From: Noviherbaspirillum pedocola
GTDB lineage: Bacteria > Pseudomonadota > Gammaproteobacteria > Burkholderiales > Burkholderiaceae_D
DNA: 64,000 bases
Direction of reading: 5' to 3'
Assembly (NCBI RefSeq): GCF_016632335.1
Contig: NZ_JAEPBG010000007.1
Span: 62,001-126,000 of the forward strand
Part shown: piece after piece, positions 37,052 to 48,112 of the stretch
How positions within the stretch are numbered: position 1 is the first letter of the stretch
How the letters are laid out: each line of letters begins with the position of its first letter
Translations under genes and position numbers: made by a program
Notes under the pieces: generated by a model
What the model saw: only the letters and a program-made list of their open reading frames with translations
Database searches by the model: none
Told to the model about the DNA's origin: nothing

Positions 37052-37774
37052 TCAGTCAAAGCGACGCAGTTCAAACACTTCCGCATACGGCAGTGCGCTG
37101 CCCATTGCCTGTGCTGCCGCACGATTCACCGCGAGGACGCGCTGATCGAAGCCGTGACCGCGAGTCTTCAAATTGCGCTCCTGTTGCGAGCGATGCAGCC
37201 TCAACAGCTCCGCTTTCCAGGCCGCCTCTTCCTCGTCGAAATCTGTGTGCAAGTCGATGCGCATCTCCAGTGTTTTTGCATCCTGAGCCAGAAAAGCGAG
37301 TACTTGCAGACGATGCATGTGCGCGATCGTGACAAAGCGTTCATACGTTCGACGATGGGTACGGTTGCTATCGTTGCAGTGTGGAAGAAAGACAAGGTCG
37401 GGGCGACGCTGCAGCAGATAGGTTTGGAGTCGGTCCAGGTCGACCGCGTCCCGGTCGGGATCGTCTTCGTTTTCCCACAGGTGCAGAAACTGCAAGCGTT
37501 CCTCGGGTAAGCCGAAATGGGCGCAACTGCTGCGCTGCTCCGCTTCACGGACCTGTGCCTTTGCTTGCCGATCTGTGATGCCATTCCATCCATCCTCGAT
37601 GCCATTGGCGCCGGTGGTCAGCACCGCGACATGGATGGCATGCCCGCAGGATTGCAGTCGGCGCAGCGAGACAGCAATTGCGTCGAAATCATCGGGATGC
37701 GGTGCGAGAACGACAACCGTTTGCGGCGTCGCGAATTGCAGTTCTTCGAGGGTGCAGGGTTTTTGGACAGACAT
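37052..37774 (-). CDS. PIG-L/LmbE family deacetylase
   Basis: Zinc-dependent N-deacetylase of 240 residues acting on an acetylated amino sugar or similar substrate. The zinc and catalytic motif APHPDDFDAIA is near residue 26, with the later PHCNDSNRTHRRTY supplying the third ligand. No signal peptide. No nearby gene gives the substrate. The family also includes bacillithiol and mycothiol pathway enzymes. Confidence 0.88.
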   Translation of the reverse strand: MSVQKPCTLEELQFATPQTVVVLAPHPDDFDAIAVSLRRLQSCGHAIHVAVLTTGANGIEDGWNGITDRQAKAQVREAEQRSSCAHFGLPEERLQFLHLWENEDDPDRDAVDLDRLQTYLLQRRPDLVFLPHCNDSNRTHRRTYERFVTIAHMHRLQVLAFLAQDAKTLEMRIDLHTDFDEEEAAWKAELLRLHRSQQERNLKTRGHGFDQRVLAVNRAAAQAMGSALPYAEVFELRRFD

Positions 37775-38208
37775 GGTCGCTAATCTTTTCCCGGTTGATT
37801 CAAGGGTCGAACGATTCTATCAACCGCTTTGCGCGCACGTCCCTGCTTTGCCGGCATTACCTTACTGAAATCGCATGGCGTCCTGGCAAGCGCCCCGCAC
37901 CGGAGCAGCAAATGCCGGCAGCGCGTTTCTGAAACGGTATATGCGCAATCTGCCTAACGAGATTTGAGCTCACTAACCCAAAGTTTCGGCTCTTTCGTAA
38001 CGCAAGAAGAATGCTCACCAACCATCCGTTACCAAATGCAAATGCAAAAGCAGACGCCAGCAAAATATTTCACAAAAGAGAACTTGTTAAAAAGTGCAAC
38101 AATTGGTTAATATCGCACACACTCAATATGAGGAGCAGCTAGCGCGCAAGTTTCATTCGTTGTCTTGAACATGGATTACAGCGTCATACGGCAGGCATAA
38201 AAATAATA
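37775..38208. other. Intergenic region before LuxR-type regulator
   Basis: No gene supported. The right half (38040-38208) is AT-rich and probably holds the promoter of the regulator gene. No clear operator or terminator seen. Confidence 0.5.
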
Positions 38209-39222
38209 ATGCAAATCTCCAATACGCTTCTTCTTGATATTTACTACAGTGCGCAGCACGCTTCTTCCCGAGATTTCAGTATTCATGCGTTGAACGAATT
38301 CAGAAAAATCGTTCACTTTGATTCCGCAGCGATTGTCGACTTTTCGAAGACACCCGAATCGCTGATCTCGATCAATGGTATTCATCTCCACGATGCGCCG
38401 AAGGAAAAGCTCGTCGAACGGCCAAAAATCTTTGGCTCAGAGAAGCTCAATGCGAATGGTCGCCTTTCCAGTGGCGATTTCGTGCTGAGCAAGGCGCTCA
38501 GCCAGCGCAACCAAAGCGTCGCAGCCGATCTGACCTCCATAAGCGATCAGACTATTGCGAACTACTGCAGGAAATACGATACGTGGCATTCGCTGACTTT
38601 CGTGTCGAATACCTCCGCGAACGGCTTGATTCCGACTATTGCATTTTGGCGCGCCAGCAAATCCGGTTCGTATTCTGCGAAACATCAATATCTCGCCAAT
38701 ATCGCGCTGCCTCATTTGCTGCAGGCTCGCGAGATCAATCGGCGCCTAATACCGCATTCCTCGCCAGACACGACTACCAGCGCAATGGCCCTGGCAACCG
38801 AGGATGGCTGTCTGGACTTCGTATCGCCGCAGACGCTGCGGCTGCTGCAGCTCGAATGGCCTCAATGGACACCGCCACTTCTGCCAGGCACCCTGCTCAA
38901 TACCATCAAACAGACAAAAAGCTTGTCTTTTCGAGGACGGCGCATTGATGTCAGGGCGAATATTCAGGGCAATATGCTTTGCCTGATGATTCGTGCTCGC
39001 TCCCCGTATGCGAGCCTTACCGAGGCTGAGCGTCGTATTGCGAAATGCGCCGCGCTAGGCATGCAATACAAGGAAATCGGCAAGCAATTCGACATTTCTC
39101 CCGCGACTGTGCGCAATCAATTGCATGCGGTTTACAAAAAGCTTGGCGTCGCGAACAAAACTGCGCTGGCCGTGGCATTGCGTTCTACGGGCTTTTCCCC
39201 CGAAGACCAGGAACGCTTCTGA
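38209..39222 (+). CDS. LuxR-type transcriptional regulator
   Basis: A 337-residue regulator. The C-terminal 65 residues form a LuxR helix-turn-helix (LTEAERRIAKCAALGMQYKE and on to NKTALAVAL). The N-terminal 250 residues are an unrecognised, soluble ligand or sensor region without the classic acyl-homoserine lactone residues or a receiver Asp. The gene is more AT-rich than its neighbours. It reads toward the exported lipoprotein gene; target genes unknown. Confidence 0.85.
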   Translation: MQISNTLLLDIYYSAQHASSRDFSIHALNEFRKIVHFDSAAIVDFSKTPESLISINGIHLHDAPKEKLVERPKIFGSEKLNANGRLSSGDFVLSKALSQRNQSVAADLTSISDQTIANYCRKYDTWHSLTFVSNTSANGLIPTIAFWRASKSGSYSAKHQYLANIALPHLLQAREINRRLIPHSSPDTTTSAMALATEDGCLDFVSPQTLRLLQLEWPQWTPPLLPGTLLNTIKQTKSLSFRGRRIDVRANIQGNMLCLMIRARSPYASLTEAERRIAKCAALGMQYKEIGKQFDISPATVRNQLHAVYKKLGVANKTALAVALRSTGFSPEDQERF

Positions 39223-39609
39223 AAGCCCCTTGCCACACACTGCAACACCAAACGCAAAATGCGGCGAAACGAATGTCATTTCCTGCCGGTTGATGCGCAC
39301 GCACGCCCAATTGATTTGCGCATAAATTGAAGCTCATGCTGGAAAACGAATAATCCATTCCCTCGCCTTCCGACGGTCACTCACTAAGCCGATGTCTTTC
39401 TTCACTGGATTCACTGGCTTCTACGGAATTTCGTCTTCCCAGCTTTGCATGGCGTGATACTTGGCGTGTGTTATTCAAGTATCCGCGTGGAACATCTGTT
39501 CCATGGAAAGCGGTATCCCCACGACTTAATATCTGCTCGAAGAGAAAGCCACGGCGCTGAGTCATGCCGGCTTTTCTGCCATTTCCATTTCCAACCTCGA
39601 ACAGAAGCC
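39223..39609. other. Intergenic region with no feature seen
   Basis: About 390 bases with no gene, RNA or clear hairpin supported. A promoter for the lipoprotein gene is likely but not identified. Confidence 0.4.
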
Positions 39610-40767
39610 ATGCGTAAAACATTGACGATTGCCACAATTCCTTTCTTGCTTGCCGCATGCGGCGGAGGCGGCAGCGACAACTCCACGACAGCCTCAACGG
39701 CTGCAAGCTCTGTAGTGCTGAACGGACAAGTGTCGGACGGGCCGATCGCCGGCGCGAAGGTTTGCCTGTTTTCTGATGGCACACAGGTCCGCGATGCGAG
39801 CGGCGCGGCAATCTGCTCCGGCAATACGGATGCGCAAGGCAACTACAGCATGACGATCCCAGGCAATCTTCCGAGCGGACTTTTGACCCTGGTTGCCAGC
39901 AATGGCGCGAGCATCAAGCTGACTTCCACGTTGGGCGCATCCACCAGTGTGCTGCAATCTGCGGACAGTACAGGAAATGTGACATCCACTAAGCTGCCCG
40001 CCATCCGCATCACGCACTTCACGACAGCTGACTCAGTGCTCGCCGATACCAACAACGATGGCGTGGTCTCGCAAGACGAGTACAAGGCCTACGTCGCGAA
40101 TTACAGCCAGACCCGGCAAGTCGCCGCCATCATCAAAGCCGCCATCGATTACAACCAATCCGCCACGCTGATCGGTGGTCAGACGGGCGATACCCTGTTG
40201 CTGGCGCGGGCTGCCGCAAGAAACGGCACGCTGGGAACATCGAACAAAACAGCGGCGCAATGGCTTGCCGATCCGGCCAACGCCAACATCATCGCGGCTG
40301 TCGATAGTGACGTCGCTACAGAGTTGGCTGGAAAATTCGCGAATTACCAACTGTCCACCGTGGTAACGGGATTCAAGATTCCTCCCGCAGTGAGCGCGAA
40401 TGGCGGCAGTGCGACCATCCACTGCGAAATCAATACGAACAATGAGTCCGCAACCGTCCAGCTGGTATTCGATGCCGCACGTGGCATCGTTATCCTGCGA
40501 CACGACGGCATCGACGTCACGGGCAGCTACAACGCTCAGACAGGCGCCATCAACCTGACGGAAAACGATGCGTTTGCGCCGACGATGACAACTCCCAGCG
40601 GCATTACCTACTACTCCGAAGGCTATTTCAAACTGAACGGCACACTGAATGCGTCAACGGGAAACATCGCCGGTTCCTACTCCGAGTTGACCGCAAACAC
40701 CTGGTCGGTGGATTCAAGTCGTGAGGAATGCAGCGCGACGGGAAGCGTGACGCTTACCAAGCTGTAA
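39610..40767 (+). CDS. Exported lipoprotein with EF-hand-like motif
   Basis: A 385-residue lipoprotein: signal with lipobox LLAAC, then GGGGSDNSTTAST linker. Residues 35-110 look like a carboxypeptidase-regulatory-like beta sandwich (VSDGPIAGAKVCLFSDGT and GNYSMTIPG). An EF-hand-like loop DTNNDGVVSQDEY lies near residue 145 and could bind calcium. The C-terminal part is beta-rich. Function unknown; the leader and linker are typical of cell-surface proteins. Confidence 0.8.
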   Translation: MRKTLTIATIPFLLAACGGGGSDNSTTASTAASSVVLNGQVSDGPIAGAKVCLFSDGTQVRDASGAAICSGNTDAQGNYSMTIPGNLPSGLLTLVASNGASIKLTSTLGASTSVLQSADSTGNVTSTKLPAIRITHFTTADSVLADTNNDGVVSQDEYKAYVANYSQTRQVAAIIKAAIDYNQSATLIGGQTGDTLLLARAAARNGTLGTSNKTAAQWLADPANANIIAAVDSDVATELAGKFANYQLSTVVTGFKIPPAVSANGGSATIHCEINTNNESATVQLVFDAARGIVILRHDGIDVTGSYNAQTGAINLTENDAFAPTMTTPSGITYYSEGYFKLNGTLNASTGNIAGSYSELTANTWSVDSSREECSATGSVTLTKL

Positions 40768-40781
40768 TCGGCAACGAGCCT

Positions 40782-40805
40782 GTGCCGGCGCCGGGACGCC
40801 GGCAC
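40782..40805 (+). terminator. Possible terminator hairpin after lipoprotein gene
   Basis: GTGCCGGCG (40782-40790) and CGCCGGCAC (40797-40805) form a strong 9-bp stem with a 6-base loop, 15 bases after the stop codon. There is only a weak T tract. Confidence 0.5.
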
Positions 40806-41040
40806 GGGTTCCCGAAACTGCGGTGCTTGTGACTGCGGCCGGCTGTTTCACGCGATGCGATAGGCCGACCTCATAAAACTTGAGGGTGCTACATCGCCAT
40901 CGCTGGAGACGAGAAATGTACAGCACAACAGCGGCTCAAAGACATCAGGAGCACAAGGCGATCGCAGCATCAAGGAATAGGCGGTATCGGACGTGCGCTT
41001 ATCAACGGAAACATACCGAGACTGGACCGTGAACCTGGCA

Positions 41041-41580
41041 ATGCGTTTGAAAAGGAAAGCGACGCGTCACGGACTGCCACTCCTGCTCGCGGCCGTGGCT
41101 ATCGGCTTCACAGCAGTAGCGCACCGCGCGACAGGTAGCGTTCCACAAATTCGCTACGCTAGCGAACTCGCCATGGCGCGCTCCCATTCCTATCAGACCA
41201 CCAGCACCGATTTGCACCCGAATGAGATTCCATGGGTTTTCGACGGTAAATACCCGATACGCGGCACGGTGCTGGATAGCTGGATCGCTGATACCCCCGC
41301 CAACAGGAAGTCCTGCAATACGACCTGGGCGAACGAAACGTCGTACATCGGTTTTTGCCGAGGGCTCGCCACCAACCAGATCGCGGCGGTACTGCTAACG
41401 GGGATCGATGGCAAAAGCTTGGCCTTTGTACCGGTGAATAGGATTGCCGATCTGCACGCGGGAGATGAAGTGATCATCCGCATCACTGCGGTTGCGCCCG
41501 ACGGCAGGCTCGAGAAACTGCCATCACTGTTGAATGTGGTGCGATGGGATAAGCGTACGCCGCGCAAAGCGCCGACTTAG
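41041..41580 (+). CDS. Unknown exported protein
   Basis: A 179-residue protein with a typical signal or anchor (MRLKRKATRHGLPLLLAAVAIG), two Cys residues (CNTTW and GFCRGL) and no domain that I know. A GTG sixteen codons upstream is the other possible start. It stands between the lipoprotein gene and the integrated element. Confidence 0.6.
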   Translation: MRLKRKATRHGLPLLLAAVAIGFTAVAHRATGSVPQIRYASELAMARSHSYQTTSTDLHPNEIPWVFDGKYPIRGTVLDSWIADTPANRKSCNTTWANETSYIGFCRGLATNQIAAVLLTGIDGKSLAFVPVNRIADLHAGDEVIIRITAVAPDGRLEKLPSLLNVVRWDKRTPRKAPT

Positions 41581-41636
41581 CGCGTCTTCGCCGCTCGCAG
41601 GTAAGCCAGCGTGAAAGCTTGCGTTGTTTGTGAAGC

Positions 41637-41668
41637 AAAAAAACGAAAGCCCCTGACGGGGCTTTTTG
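41637..41668 (-). terminator. Terminator, probably of the original tRNA-Ser
   Basis: AAAGCCCC (41646-41653) and GGGGCTTT (41658-41665) with a 4-base loop; read on the minus strand it is followed by seven T residues. It lies just outside the left att repeat. Before the element inserted it would have been next to the 3' end of tRNA-Ser, so it is probably that gene's terminator. It can also act on the + strand. Confidence 0.75.
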
Positions 41669-41672
41669 TCTT

Positions 41673-41690
41673 TGGCGGAGAGAGGGGGAT
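41673..41690. repeat. Left attachment site (direct repeat of tRNA-Ser 3' end)
   Basis: The 18 bases TGGCGGAGAGAGGGGGAT match exactly 45567-45584. The bases on either side differ between the two copies, which sets the core. Inside the element near both ends lie TTTAAAATCAA and a pair of GCTACCA motifs in the same orientation. Confidence 0.88.
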
Positions 41691-41909
41691 AGACCTTCCT
41701 TCTCTTAAAACCCGTTTAAAATCAAATGGTTGGTAGCTGGTTGACGAAAAAACTCCGCGTTTTTTGCTACCAAATATGCTACCACACATCAAACCACGAA
41801 AAACGATATAAACAGTTTATACGATTGATTTAATGCGAAGCGTAGGTCCCTTGGCGGGTATGGAAGGCGAAAGCCTTCAAAAAGGAGAGCGAGAAGCGCT
41901 TGTATAAAT

Positions 41910-42497
41910 TCAACCTTCATTATTTGCGTTTGAAACCCCATCATAGGTTTTTTTATATAAATCGTATTTGACTTTATCGCCACGAAAGAAAAGGTTATAA
42001 CTTAAGTATAAAGCCCTGCCTTTTCTTACCAAAACCTTCTTTTCTTCTAATGATTTAATCACTTTTGAAATATTTGAAGGATCTATTTTGGTCTTTTCGG
42101 ATAGTGTTTTATTATCGAAAGTTAGCAAAACATTGCCGTAAGTATTACTTTCATTCAAAATAGAATAAATAGCCAAACACAACTTTAACTCATTCTGAGT
42201 TAAGTTGTTGCTATTCAAAAAATCCAGAAAATCATTGAAGAAAGTTTGAACATATGGTTTATTATCGTATTTGGAAGTTTTAACTTCTAGCCCCTTCTTT
42301 TGATAAATAACTTCCAAGAAGTTCATAAATTTGACTTTTTGCTCAGGAGTATACAAGTCATTCAAGATAATATAATCACGGCTTTTAATATAGCCCTTAT
42401 TAATATTTAAGATTTTATTAAATTCTAAAACATCACTTTCAGAAGTTTCCTCATCGGTGAAAGTTTCAATAGTTTTTTCAATGTCCATAACTTCCAT
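41910..42497 (-). CDS. RepL-like winged-helix protein
   Basis: An AT-rich gene for a 195-residue protein. Residues 110-180 form a winged helix (NKTLSEKTKIDPSNISKVIK, then a VRKGRALYLSYNLFFRGDK wing end) like that of RepL plasmid replication initiators. It could also be a repressor. AGGGG precedes the ATG. It faces away from the relaxase gene, with the CTAG cluster between them, so it may bind these sites. Replication function is inference. Confidence 0.65.
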   Translation of the reverse strand: MEVMDIEKTIETFTDEETSESDVLEFNKILNINKGYIKSRDYIILNDLYTPEQKVKFMNFLEVIYQKKGLEVKTSKYDNKPYVQTFFNDFLDFLNSNNLTQNELKLCLAIYSILNESNTYGNVLLTFDNKTLSEKTKIDPSNISKVIKSLEEKKVLVRKGRALYLSYNLFFRGDKVKYDLYKKTYDGVSNANNEG

Positions 42498-42507
42498 CTT
42501 TAATCCC

Positions 42508-42766
42508 CTAGTAAAATTTACCCAAATATAGTAAATATAACTAGAAAGTCAAGCCTTCTACTAGGTTTTTGATTTACTAGATTCTTGCTTAATCTAGTAA
42601 AGATTGACTAATCCAAATTGCGAAGCCGTTTAATATAATAAGAGAGAAAAAAGAAACTCAATAAACATGAGGGTTTCAAAGAGTCGGCCTAGTAGAAATC
42701 TACTAGAATCTAGTTAGTTGCTACTAGATTACTAATTTCTAATTCGACTTAGTAGAAAGTTACTAG
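42508..42766. repeat. Cluster of ten CTAG motifs (iteron- or operator-like)
   Basis: Ten CTAG tetramers lie within 259 bases, most as ACTAG, TCTAG or CTAGTA, some as dyads such as TAGTAGAAATCTACTA. CTAG is normally rare in proteobacterial DNA. The cluster sits in the non-coding stretch between the divergent RepL-like and relaxase genes and could be a replication origin, a mob/oriT region or a regulator binding array. Confidence 0.7.
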
Positions 42767-42904
42767 CTTTTGCCTGTTGCTTTTGATTTTTATTCTGTTT
42801 TAATAAATATAGTACCGACTATATTTACCTGCGGTAAATGCGGCCACTGCGTGGAGCTAAAACCAAAGGCAAAAGTCAAAAACAAAAAGGACAAAGGCAG
42901 AAAA

Positions 42905-44116
42905 ATGACAGCGCAGTTTATTCATGTGGAGACTTATTCACTCGTTGAAAGCAAAAAAACACGAGTGAAAAAAGTCAAAGGCAGTGATGGAAATTTGGTT
43001 AACGTAGAACAGAAAAAAACCAAAGGCACCATTAGTTCAGTTGTTGCCGAAGGCATGAGACAACCTGATTTTTGCCTGCATATTTCAGATCCCCAAGACG
43101 AAATTATTTACCTTTATCAAAATGAGGAAACCCTTGGCCGAAAATTCGGCTTAGGTGATATCGAAAGCTACTGCCAAAAAGTCAGAGATGAGAACAAGGA
43201 CGAACTGGGCAGGAAGCTCCGCACCGACGCAAGCATGTTGCTTGCTGGCGTGGCGAGCTTCAAGAGAGAGGAAGATCAAACAATGGAGGACTGCATACAG
43301 TCCGACCGCTTCCAGGTCTGGATGCATGAAACCCTGGAATTCTTGGAAGAAGAATATGGGAAAAACCTGAAGGTTGTGAAGTTGGATTTTGACGAAGGCC
43401 ATCCTCATTTGCATTTTTACGCAGTAAATGACAATGGCTCAGCCAAGAAACTTCATGATGGTTTTTCAGCTACTGACAATTTTAAAAAGGAAAATAAGGA
43501 AGAATATAAAACCACCGACAAAGAAAAACTGAAAGCTTTAAAGCTGAAAGAAAACTATGTTTATAAAAGTGCTATGAAAGGCTACCAAGATAGATACCAA
43601 GCACATATGAAAAAGGTTAAATACCTAAAATATGGACCGCGAAGATCAAGAGACTCAAGGGACGGATGGCTGACAAAGTCAGCCAATAATAAAACTTCAT
43701 TTGCAAATGAAATGATGGCAAATAGCCTATTGGCTGAAGCTACCGAAAAACATGCAGAAGCAAATAGCATGGTTCAAAAAGCCAAAGCTTATAAGCAGAA
43801 ATATAAAAGCCTTTACAACCAAATTAAAGATAAAGCCATTTATCACATTGCGTTATTTTTCGCAAAAAATGAAGCAAAAAAAGCCATTGAAAAAGCAGAA
43901 GCTGAAGTGGAAAAAATAGACAAAGAAAACCAAAAGCTTATGCTTGAACTGCAAAAATTGCAGATAGAAAAAGAAGACTCTTATAAAGGCATGAAAGAAA
44001 AGCTTGACAAAAAGGAAGAGGAAAAAAAGAAGCTTGAAGAAGAATTGGAAATGACAAAAGCACAGCTAACAGCTAATATTGGCAATAGTTTGAAAAAAGA
44101 AATCAAGCCAAAATGA
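42905..44116 (+). CDS. MobV-like relaxase (plasmid mobilization protein)
   Basis: A 403-residue protein. The N-terminal half shows a MobV/Pre-type catalytic core with the His-x-His in DFDEGHPHLHFYAV near residue 165. The C-terminal 160 residues are a Lys/Glu-rich coiled coil (AKNEAKKAIEKAEAEVEKID and on). It should nick DNA at an origin of transfer and lead it through a helper system. The ATG at 42905 gives the normal N-terminus; codons before it are Lys-rich and unlike the family. Gene use of A/T at third positions is like the rest of the element. Confidence 0.75.
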   Translation: MTAQFIHVETYSLVESKKTRVKKVKGSDGNLVNVEQKKTKGTISSVVAEGMRQPDFCLHISDPQDEIIYLYQNEETLGRKFGLGDIESYCQKVRDENKDELGRKLRTDASMLLAGVASFKREEDQTMEDCIQSDRFQVWMHETLEFLEEEYGKNLKVVKLDFDEGHPHLHFYAVNDNGSAKKLHDGFSATDNFKKENKEEYKTTDKEKLKALKLKENYVYKSAMKGYQDRYQAHMKKVKYLKYGPRRSRDSRDGWLTKSANNKTSFANEMMANSLLAEATEKHAEANSMVQKAKAYKQKYKSLYNQIKDKAIYHIALFFAKNEAKKAIEKAEAEVEKIDKENQKLMLELQKLQIEKEDSYKGMKEKLDKKEEEKKKLEEELEMTKAQLTANIGNSLKKEIKPK

Positions 44117-44177
44117 TCGGATCAAACCGCCTGCGGCAGCCGGGTCATTAATTTGTTCCAAATTAAAGACCAAAAAA

Positions 44178-44195
44178 AAGACCCCACAGGGTCTT
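44178..44195. terminator. Terminator between relaxase and integrase genes
   Basis: AAGACCC (44178-44184) and GGGTCTT (44189-44195) form a hairpin with a CACA loop between the convergent relaxase and integrase genes, with an A run on its left side that is a T run for minus-strand transcripts. Confidence 0.7.
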
Positions 44196-44207
44196 CGGTG
44201 TATTTAT

Positions 44208-45485
44208 TTAAAATTTTGTCCTTATCAGTCCTGCCATCATCTCAAGCTGAAATAAAGACTTTTTCAAAATCTCCGCCAACATCTCTACAGTAAATTCATT
44301 ACTATAAAAAGTATTGTTAATATCATCGATTTCGTGACCGATATATTGGCAACGAGCCTCGTAAGGAATTCCCGTATTTTTCAGAAAATCATTGCAGAAT
44401 TTTCGCAATGAGTGAAATACTAATTTTGGGCGATCAATTCCCAACTCTTCCAAATGTCGCTTGAATTTCTTGCCAACAGCATTGCCTGAACCTTTGCCTA
44501 AGCGAAGCTTATATTTAAAAATTTGCTCTTCTTTATCGGCAATAAAATCCTCAAGGCCATTGATGAACAATCGATCCGAAATGGGAATCGATCTCACACC
44601 TGCCTGAGTTTTACTGTCGTTGATTTTGATATAACGGATACCCGATTCTGTCACTTTAAACTGTTGTTTAGTGAGAGAAGTAATCTCGGAAATTCGGCAT
44701 CCCGTGATCAATCCCAACACAAGAGTCCAATAATAATCAGGATCATCTTGCTTGGCAGTTTTCAGAAAAGCGCTGTCAAAGATTTCTGTTATTTCTGACC
44801 TTTGAAAAATAGCATAACCTGTCCGCTTTTTTTCTTTATTAGACAACAATTTTCTTTCCTTGGCAGGATTGTCCGAAAACATATAGCCTTGCGTAACAGC
44901 GAAGTTGAAAATACTCCCAAGAACCGAAATTTTATTATCAATCGTTCTTGAAGTATTTCCTTTGTTTGCCAAATATTCTTGGTATTTTGTTACATCAATT
45001 TTCCCAATATTTGAGATCATTGGATTCTTGAGAAACTGCGAAAACTCAGTAACAGCTTTTCGATACGATAAAATTGTAGCTTGTGAAAGATGGGGTTTCA
45101 CTAAAAACAATTTTTCTAAAACTTCAGGCATAGTCAAACCAGTCTTTTTCTTTTGCTGTGGCTTTTCCGTAGAAGTTTCAGGTTCAACTTGGCTAATCCC
45201 GATACCTTTAATACTTTTTAGAGCTTCCATCATCATCTGATGGTCCTCAGGACCGTCAGCCCGATAAATGCCTTTAGAGATATCTATCTCATATTTCCGA
45301 ACATTGCTGAGGTCAAAGCTATCGGGGTTGACAATTTTAGACAAAATAAACTCCATCATGCGCACGGCACGAATTATTGCAGTTTTCTTGTCTTTTGTCT
45401 GAAGGGAACGCTTGAGTTGCTTGCCAGCAACCCGTGTATGAAGGTAGTAAGAACTACCTCGGAGGTAGATCGGAAGGTTTAGCAT
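44208..45485 (-). CDS. int: Tyrosine recombinase (integrase) of the tRNA-Ser element
   Basis: Integrase of 425 residues that inserts and removes the element at the tRNA-Ser 3' end. The catalytic domain shows GLITGCRISEITSL with the first Arg, HSLRKFCNDFLKNTG with His and second Arg, GHEIDDINNTFY with the third His and the Tyr nucleophile nearby. The N-terminal region includes a SAM-like core-binding domain. The gene starts 82 bases from the tRNA and is AT-rich. No excisionase gene is recognised in the element. Confidence 0.92.
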   Translation of the reverse strand: MLNLPIYLRGSSYYLHTRVAGKQLKRSLQTKDKKTAIIRAVRMMEFILSKIVNPDSFDLSNVRKYEIDISKGIYRADGPEDHQMMMEALKSIKGIGISQVEPETSTEKPQQKKKTGLTMPEVLEKLFLVKPHLSQATILSYRKAVTEFSQFLKNPMISNIGKIDVTKYQEYLANKGNTSRTIDNKISVLGSIFNFAVTQGYMFSDNPAKERKLLSNKEKKRTGYAIFQRSEITEIFDSAFLKTAKQDDPDYYWTLVLGLITGCRISEITSLTKQQFKVTESGIRYIKINDSKTQAGVRSIPISDRLFINGLEDFIADKEEQIFKYKLRLGKGSGNAVGKKFKRHLEELGIDRPKLVFHSLRKFCNDFLKNTGIPYEARCQYIGHEIDDINNTFYSNEFTVEMLAEILKKSLFQLEMMAGLIRTKF

Positions 45486-45566
45486 TTTGGGCTTGCTACC
45501 AAAAATGCTACCAACCTCGACGCCGTTTTTCTTAAAAACTCTTTAAAATCAACGGCTTAGATGACC

Positions 45567-45584
45567 TGGCGGAGAGAGGGGGAT
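45567..45584. repeat. Right attachment site (tRNA-Ser 3' end)
   Basis: Exact copy of the 18-base core found at 41673-41690. It lies within the acceptor and T stem of tRNA-Ser, so integration kept a full tRNA gene. Confidence 0.88.
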
Positions 45585-45657
45585 TCGAACCCCCGATAGG
45601 CTATGAACCTATACACGCTTTCCAGGCGTGCGACTTAAACCACTCATCCATCTCTCC
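45567..45657 (-). tRNA. tRNA-Ser (anticodon GGA)
   Basis: A 91-nucleotide class II tRNA with the long variable arm of serine tRNA. Acceptor stem GGAGAGA/TCTCTCC, anticodon loop CTGGAAA giving GGA (reads UCC, UCU), T arm GGTTCGAAT, and encoded CCA. Its 3' 18 bases are the right att repeat of the element; the gene is intact. Confidence 0.96.
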
Positions 45658-45827
45658 TGCATCGAACATGCGGCGCGTGCGCTGCCGTGTTCAAAGAAGG
45701 CGCGATTATAGCAAAACTTCCCGGAAACACACGAGCTTTTGTGCGAGGTTCTGTCACGATGTTTCATTCGATCGCGCGACGCCGATGCTAGGCTTATCGC
45801 TCCAGTATCGGCGTCGCGTCCTTCTGC

Positions 45828-47810
<1,983 letters not shown>

Positions 47811-48026
47811 GAGTGTCTCCTTGAGAGTTAAGTTATTCCGGCGAAGATAAAGCGCCTCACTTACTTCGCCCTTACATTGTCCGAAGCATAATATCGAAGC
47901 TTGGTTCGCGAAGCCATGGCCGAGGACGCATCGCGGCTTGCGGTGTAGAATGCCGGCTGCTTCACTGCCGCGATGGCGCTGCGGTTTCCCGCGGCGCACT
48001 TCCAAACCGAGCGTAGCGGCGCCGGC

Positions 48027-48057
48027 GCGAAAGCCGCGACGGCGACACGGCTTTCGC
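48027..48057. promoter_or_regulatory. Hairpin in the fumarase leader
   Basis: GCGAAAGCCG (48027-48036) and CGGCTTTCGC (48048-48057) are perfect complements with an 11-base loop, about 55 bases before the fumarase start. It could be a leader structure or an intergenic palindrome. Confidence 0.45.
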
Positions 48058-48112
48058 GCAGGACCGCCATCGCCCGCAGCGACCAGCATCCCTTCAAAAC
48101 TCCGAAGCCATC

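Larger units (their letters stand above)
41673..45584. mobile_element. Integrative mobilizable element in tRNA-Ser(GGA)
   Basis: A 3.9 kb segment, markedly AT-rich compared with both flanks. It is bounded by identical 18-base direct repeats (TGGCGGAGAGAGGGGGAT), the right copy being the 3' end of tRNA-Ser. It carries a tyrosine integrase next to the tRNA, a MobV-like relaxase, a RepL-like winged-helix protein and a cluster of CTAG motifs. No conjugation (T4SS) genes are present, so it would need help from another element to move. Near-identical sequence pairs lie inside both ends and are likely integrase arm sites. Confidence 0.9.
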
